This document shows, piece by piece, positions 7,946 to 9,902 of a stretch of DNA of 9,902 bases; position 1 is the first letter of the stretch, and every line of letters starts with the position of its first letter. Under the pieces are notes generated by a model that saw nothing but the letters and a program-made list of their open reading frames with translations, searched no databases and was not told the origin of the DNA. Origin of the DNA: CAWHPS01 sp963831235 (lineage in GTDB: Bacteria > Fibrobacterota > OXYB2-FULL-49-7 > JAEUSG01); assembly GCA_963831235.1 (NCBI GenBank), contig CAWHPS010000005.1, positions 1 through 9,902 of the forward strand, written 5' to 3'. Both the position numbers and the translations under genes were made by a program.

Positions 7946-7971
7946 GGCGCACCCCAGGGACGGGGTGCGCC
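7946..7971. repeat. Hairpin 2 of the cluster (10-bp perfect stem)
   Basis: GGCGCACCCC (7946-7955) pairs with GGGGTGCGCC (7962-7971) around AGGGAC, the same loop as hairpin 1. On the plus strand only TTT follows, so it is a poor intrinsic terminator, though it could slow or stop transcription from the PII operon. Confidence 0.88.
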
Positions 7972-8001
7972 TTTAACCAAAACATACGGAACCCAGAACA
8001 G

Positions 8002-8023
8002 TGCCGGCCCTCCGTGGCCGGCA
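8002..8023. repeat. Hairpin 3 of the cluster
   Basis: TGCCGGCC (8002-8009) pairs with GGCCGGCA (8016-8023) around CTCCGT. Read on the other strand the loop is ACGGAG, resembling the AGGGAC loops of the first two hairpins. An A run follows on the plus strand, which places a T run before the stem on the minus strand, the wrong order for a terminator of the TusA operon. Confidence 0.85.
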
Positions 8024-8069
8024 AAAACATCAGCAAATGTTGCCATGAACCCGATGTTAAAGTGTGATA

Positions 8070-8291
8070 TCAGAACTGGATGGTCGCCTGATTATACCCA
8101 CCCTTGTCCGTGAGGCTAATCAGAACCTTTCCATTGTCTTTGCACCATTTTTCCACATCAGAGGGAAAAGAAGGGCAGTCAGCCAATACTTCAAGCGTGG
8201 TTCCTGCGGGGATACTTGCGGCTTTAATTGCCACCTTCAGGACGGGTTGTGGGCACTTCATGCCTTTACAGTCCAGTGTCATGATCGCCAT
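8070..8291 (-). CDS. TusA-family sulfurtransferase (sulfur carrier)
   Basis: The 73-residue protein has the full length and layout of the TusA/SirA family. The N-terminal signature is LDCKGMKCPQPVLKV, with the CPxP motif at residues 13-16; C13 is the expected persulfide-carrying cysteine. Extra cysteines at 8, 39 and 50 are notable in so small a protein. The start is fixed by AAGGAG at 8300-8305, 8 nt before the ATG. The gene begins 27 nt after the stop of the hydrogenase large subunit on the same strand, so it is very likely co-transcribed with it. Known for the family: TusA proteins carry sulfane sulfur for tRNA thiolation, molybdenum cofactor enzymes or dissimilatory sulfur metabolism. In this setting a role in energy metabolism or hydrogenase-linked sulfur transfer is an inference; a tRNA-thiolation role cannot be excluded. 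Confidence 0.9.
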   Translation of the reverse strand: MAIMTLDCKGMKCPQPVLKVAIKAASIPAGTTLEVLADCPSFPSDVEKWCKDNGKVLISLTDKGGYNQATIQF

Positions 8292-8318
8292 TGTTCACTC
8301 TCCTTTAATAAGGTTTGT

Positions 8319-9815
8319 TTATAAATAAAGTGTTTTTTCGCTATTGTCCGAATCGCGGACAACGCGGCACACAAGTTTTTTTGATTTATCAAACATTTTT
8401 AATTCCAAAGGCATTTTTCCCGGTATGCTATGAGTTGCGCATGAGAAGCAGGGATCATACGCTCTGAATGCCATTTCTACCTCATTAAGCAGCCCATCCG
8501 TGACCTGTCCGTTATGGATAAGTTTCCGGGCCGCTTTCTCGACAGACATGGATATCGGTGCTGAATTGAAAAGCGTGGCAACCATAAGGTTTACGCCGGT
8601 AATCACGCCTTTTTCGTCAGACTTGTAATGGTGGATAAGCGTACCTCGCGGTGCCTCGACAATGCCTACACCCTCTTTAGGGGTCTTAAGGTCCATGTTA
8701 CGGATATCGGGCGAAATGAGCTCCGGTTCTTTTGTGAGTTCAGCAATACGTTCAGCTGCGTATAATATTTCGATTAGCCGGGCCCAATGCAGGGCAAGGG
8801 TGTTGTGGACAGGTTTACCACCGAGCGTCTTGAAATAACGTTCATACTCGGCCTGGGCCAGGGGAGTGGCCATACCGTCAGCAGCATTAAGGCGCGCAAG
8901 CGGTGCGACTCTGACAATCCCGCTGTCAGTTCCGGCCACAAAGCCCTTCCAGCCTATCTTTTTAAGGTATGGGAACTTGATATAGGTCCAGTCCTCAACA
9001 TGTTCGGCAACGGATGAAAGATAGCTTTCAGGAGCGAATACCTCGGATTCTTTTCCATTCGGGTCAACGACTCGGACATCTCCATCATAGAAGGTCACCT
9101 TGTTGTTTTTATCTGTCATGCCCATATAATAAGTCTTGTCGTAATAAATATCCGACAGAATGAGATCCACATAAGCCTTGTTTTTTAGGACAATGTCCTC
9201 GAATGCTTTGAGCGTGAATTGGGCAAAAGCAACCGCATCAGATGAAAATTCCTGGATACGCGACTTAAGGTCCTTGCTGATTCCTTTTGCCACACCGCCC
9301 GGGAGACCAAGCACAGGATGAATCGGCTTGCCGCCGATTTCAGTCATGAACTGGCGAGTGCGCTTCCTGATTTCTATTACTTTTTTCCCTGCTTCAATGC
9401 CCACTTTTCCAATCACTCCAAGTATGTTCCGATCACCTGCCGGAGCTTCGGGGCCGACAATAAAATCGGGTCCGCCGAGGAAATAGAAATGGATGATGTG
9501 ATCCTCGAACATGAACAGGTTGTAGAAAAGCTCGCGGATAAGCCGGGCTGTGAGCGTGGGTTTGACCCCCCAAAGGCCGTCAAGCGCCTTGGTGGCTGCC
9601 ATGTGGTGCGCAGTGGGGCAGACCCCGCAGATGCGGGAGGTGATTTGCGGCATTTCCTCAGCCGGTCTGCCCAGGCAGAATGCCTCGAACCCGCGCAATT
9701 CCGGGATCTGTAGAAAAGCGCGTTCAACATCGCCCTTTTCATCAAGCATGATAGAAATCTTTCCGTGACCCTCCAGACGGGTTATGGGATCAATTGTGAT
9801 TGTTTTGCGATTCAT
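8319..9815 (-). CDS. mvhA: [NiFe] hydrogenase large subunit, Mvh-type (group 3)
   Basis: The 498-residue protein is the catalytic subunit of a cytoplasmic [NiFe] hydrogenase (H2 to protons and electrons). The proximal nickel-binding motif is RICGVC (C63, C66) and the distal one is DPCFSCATH (C456, C459, H462); the four cysteines that hold the NiFe centre are present and no selenocysteine is used. The N-terminus DPITRLEGHGKI and the segment GGKPIHPVLGLPGGV are typical of the MvhA/group 3 branch. There is no Tat or Sec signal. After H462 come 36 residues, the tail normally removed by a maturation protease. The start follows AGGAGG at 9821-9826 by 5-6 nt, and the upstream gene ends in ATGA overlap with it. 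MvhA works with MvhG and MvhD and commonly feeds HdrABC. The exact subgroup (3c versus 3a or 3d) is likely 3c but needs the neighbouring genes. Confidence 0.92.
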   Translation of the reverse strand: MNRKTITIDPITRLEGHGKISIMLDEKGDVERAFLQIPELRGFEAFCLGRPAEEMPQITSRICGVCPTAHHMAATKALDGLWGVKPTLTARLIRELFYNLFMFEDHIIHFYFLGGPDFIVGPEAPAGDRNILGVIGKVGIEAGKKVIEIRKRTRQFMTEIGGKPIHPVLGLPGGVAKGISKDLKSRIQEFSSDAVAFAQFTLKAFEDIVLKNKAYVDLILSDIYYDKTYYMGMTDKNNKVTFYDGDVRVVDPNGKESEVFAPESYLSSVAEHVEDWTYIKFPYLKKIGWKGFVAGTDSGIVRVAPLARLNAADGMATPLAQAEYERYFKTLGGKPVHNTLALHWARLIEILYAAERIAELTKEPELISPDIRNMDLKTPKEGVGIVEAPRGTLIHHYKSDEKGVITGVNLMVATLFNSAPISMSVEKAARKLIHNGQVTDGLLNEVEMAFRAYDPCFSCATHSIPGKMPLELKMFDKSKKLVCRVVRDSDNSEKTLYL

Positions 9816-9902
9816 GATTGCCTCCTGCTGCCGAGTAATGAAGAACCTAGTGAATAACGGTAGAATGTTCCTGCCGGGTCCACAACCTGTGATAGCGCAT
9901 TG
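9812..9902 (-). CDS. C-terminal end of the upstream gene, probably hydrogenase small subunit (MvhG-type)
   Basis: Reading leftward from 9901 the frame is open for 29 codons and ends at TGA 9814-9812, which overlaps the ATG of the large-subunit gene by ATGA. The visible residues are NALSQVVDPAGTFYRYSLG followed by a short basic tail. The DPAGTFYRYSL segment resembles my recollection of the end of Mvh-type small subunits, and a small subunit is the expected neighbour of a group 3 large subunit. No iron-sulfur ligands lie in this short piece, so the identity rests on position and a brief match. The 4-nt overlap points to translational coupling of the two subunits. Confidence 0.6.
   Translation of the reverse strand, partial: NALSQVVDPAGTFYRYSLGSSLLGSRRQS
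9821..9826 (-). promoter_or_regulatory. Ribosome binding site of the hydrogenase large-subunit gene
   Basis: On the minus strand AGGAGG lies 5 nt before the ATG at 9815-9813, inside the last codons of the upstream gene. It is close to consensus and fixes the start. Confidence 0.75.

Larger units (their letters stand above)
7884..8039. repeat. Palindrome cluster able to fold as a multi-arm cruciform
   Basis: Three strong inverted repeats sit end to end with no bases between them: hairpin 1 (7898-7917), a long central arm whose 9-bp base is ACTGTTCTG 7918-7926 with CAGAACAGT 7994-8002, and hairpin 3 (8003-8022). The central arm holds a further perfect hairpin (7946-7971), and GTTTT 7941-7945 can pair with AAAAC 7979-7983. 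Weak outer pairing (CATT 7884-7887 with AATG 8036-8039, CTG 7889-7891 with CAG 8031-8033) could close the base. The position between converging genes is typical of REP-like or MITE-like dispersed palindromes. A structured RNA or a bidirectional transcription stop is also possible. Confidence 0.8.
7733..8069. other. Intergenic region between converging operons
   Basis: The 337 bases lie between the end of the PII-like gene and the end of the TusA-like gene. The left part (7733-7883) has no coding sequence I can support; it holds a weak hairpin, AGCGGT at 7792-7797 with ACCGCT at 7810-7815. The right part is occupied by the palindrome cluster described separately. No classical hairpin plus T-tract terminator is seen for either operon. 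Confidence 0.6.

Noticed and set aside
7946..7974. Hairpin 2 as an intrinsic terminator of the PII operon.
   Set aside because: The stem is strong but only three T residues follow on the plus strand, and the stem is part of a larger palindrome set. Termination here is possible but not supported.
7839..8036. A minus-strand open frame of 65 codons in the convergent intergenic region.
   Set aside because: It reads through the palindrome cluster, has no ribosome binding site, and its translation reflects the inverted repeats rather than a protein family.
8436..8462. Selenocysteine in the hydrogenase distal motif, as in some Vhu/Hys enzymes.
   Set aside because: The codons at the motif DPCFSCATH encode cysteine, not TGA, and the frame is uninterrupted.

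Overview
The window looks like chromosomal DNA of a strict anaerobe, most likely a sulfate-reducing or related member of Desulfobacterota (inference). The reasons are a cytoplasmic Mvh-type (group 3) [NiFe]-hydrogenase large subunit, a TusA-family sulfur carrier behind it, and a DUF1538 transporter paired with a PII-type regulator. Base composition is moderate and the Shine-Dalgarno sites are mostly good. No tRNA, rRNA, CRISPR array, transposase or phage gene is visible.

Layout. (1) 1-4159, minus strand: a two-gene RND efflux operon. The periplasmic adaptor (3098-4159) is followed by the inner-membrane RND pump (1-3054), whose last few codons run off the left edge. An outer-membrane channel is not in the window. 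(2) 4160-4696: a divergent intergenic region with a candidate promoter for the rightward operon and a stretch that is open on both strands and may be a remnant or dispersed repeat. (3) 4697-7732, plus strand: a fused two-domain DUF1538 membrane transporter, with its reading frame broken by a G6 run at 6395-6400, overlapping by 8 nt a protein made of three PII-like domains in tandem. (4) 7733-8069: an intergenic region between converging operons, holding a compact set of palindromes that can fold as a multi-arm cruciform (core 7898-8023). (5) 8070-9902, minus strand: the end of a gene that is probably the hydrogenase small subunit, then the hydrogenase large subunit, then a TusA-family protein, packed as an operon.

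How the genes work together. The adaptor and RND protein should form two parts of a tripartite, proton-driven exporter. The DUF1538 protein belongs to the family of the two-component Na+(Li+,K+)/H+ antiporter UmpAB. Here both halves are in one chain, and the overlapping triple-PII protein is a natural candidate for its regulator, in the way PII proteins gate AmtB or SbtA. PII proteins are normally homotrimers, so three PII domains in one chain suggest a single-chain pseudotrimer; this is the most interesting idea in the window. The hydrogenase operon probably supplies electrons from H2 to a heterodisulfide-reductase-like complex encoded upstream, outside the window, with the TusA-like protein as a possible sulfur-handling partner.
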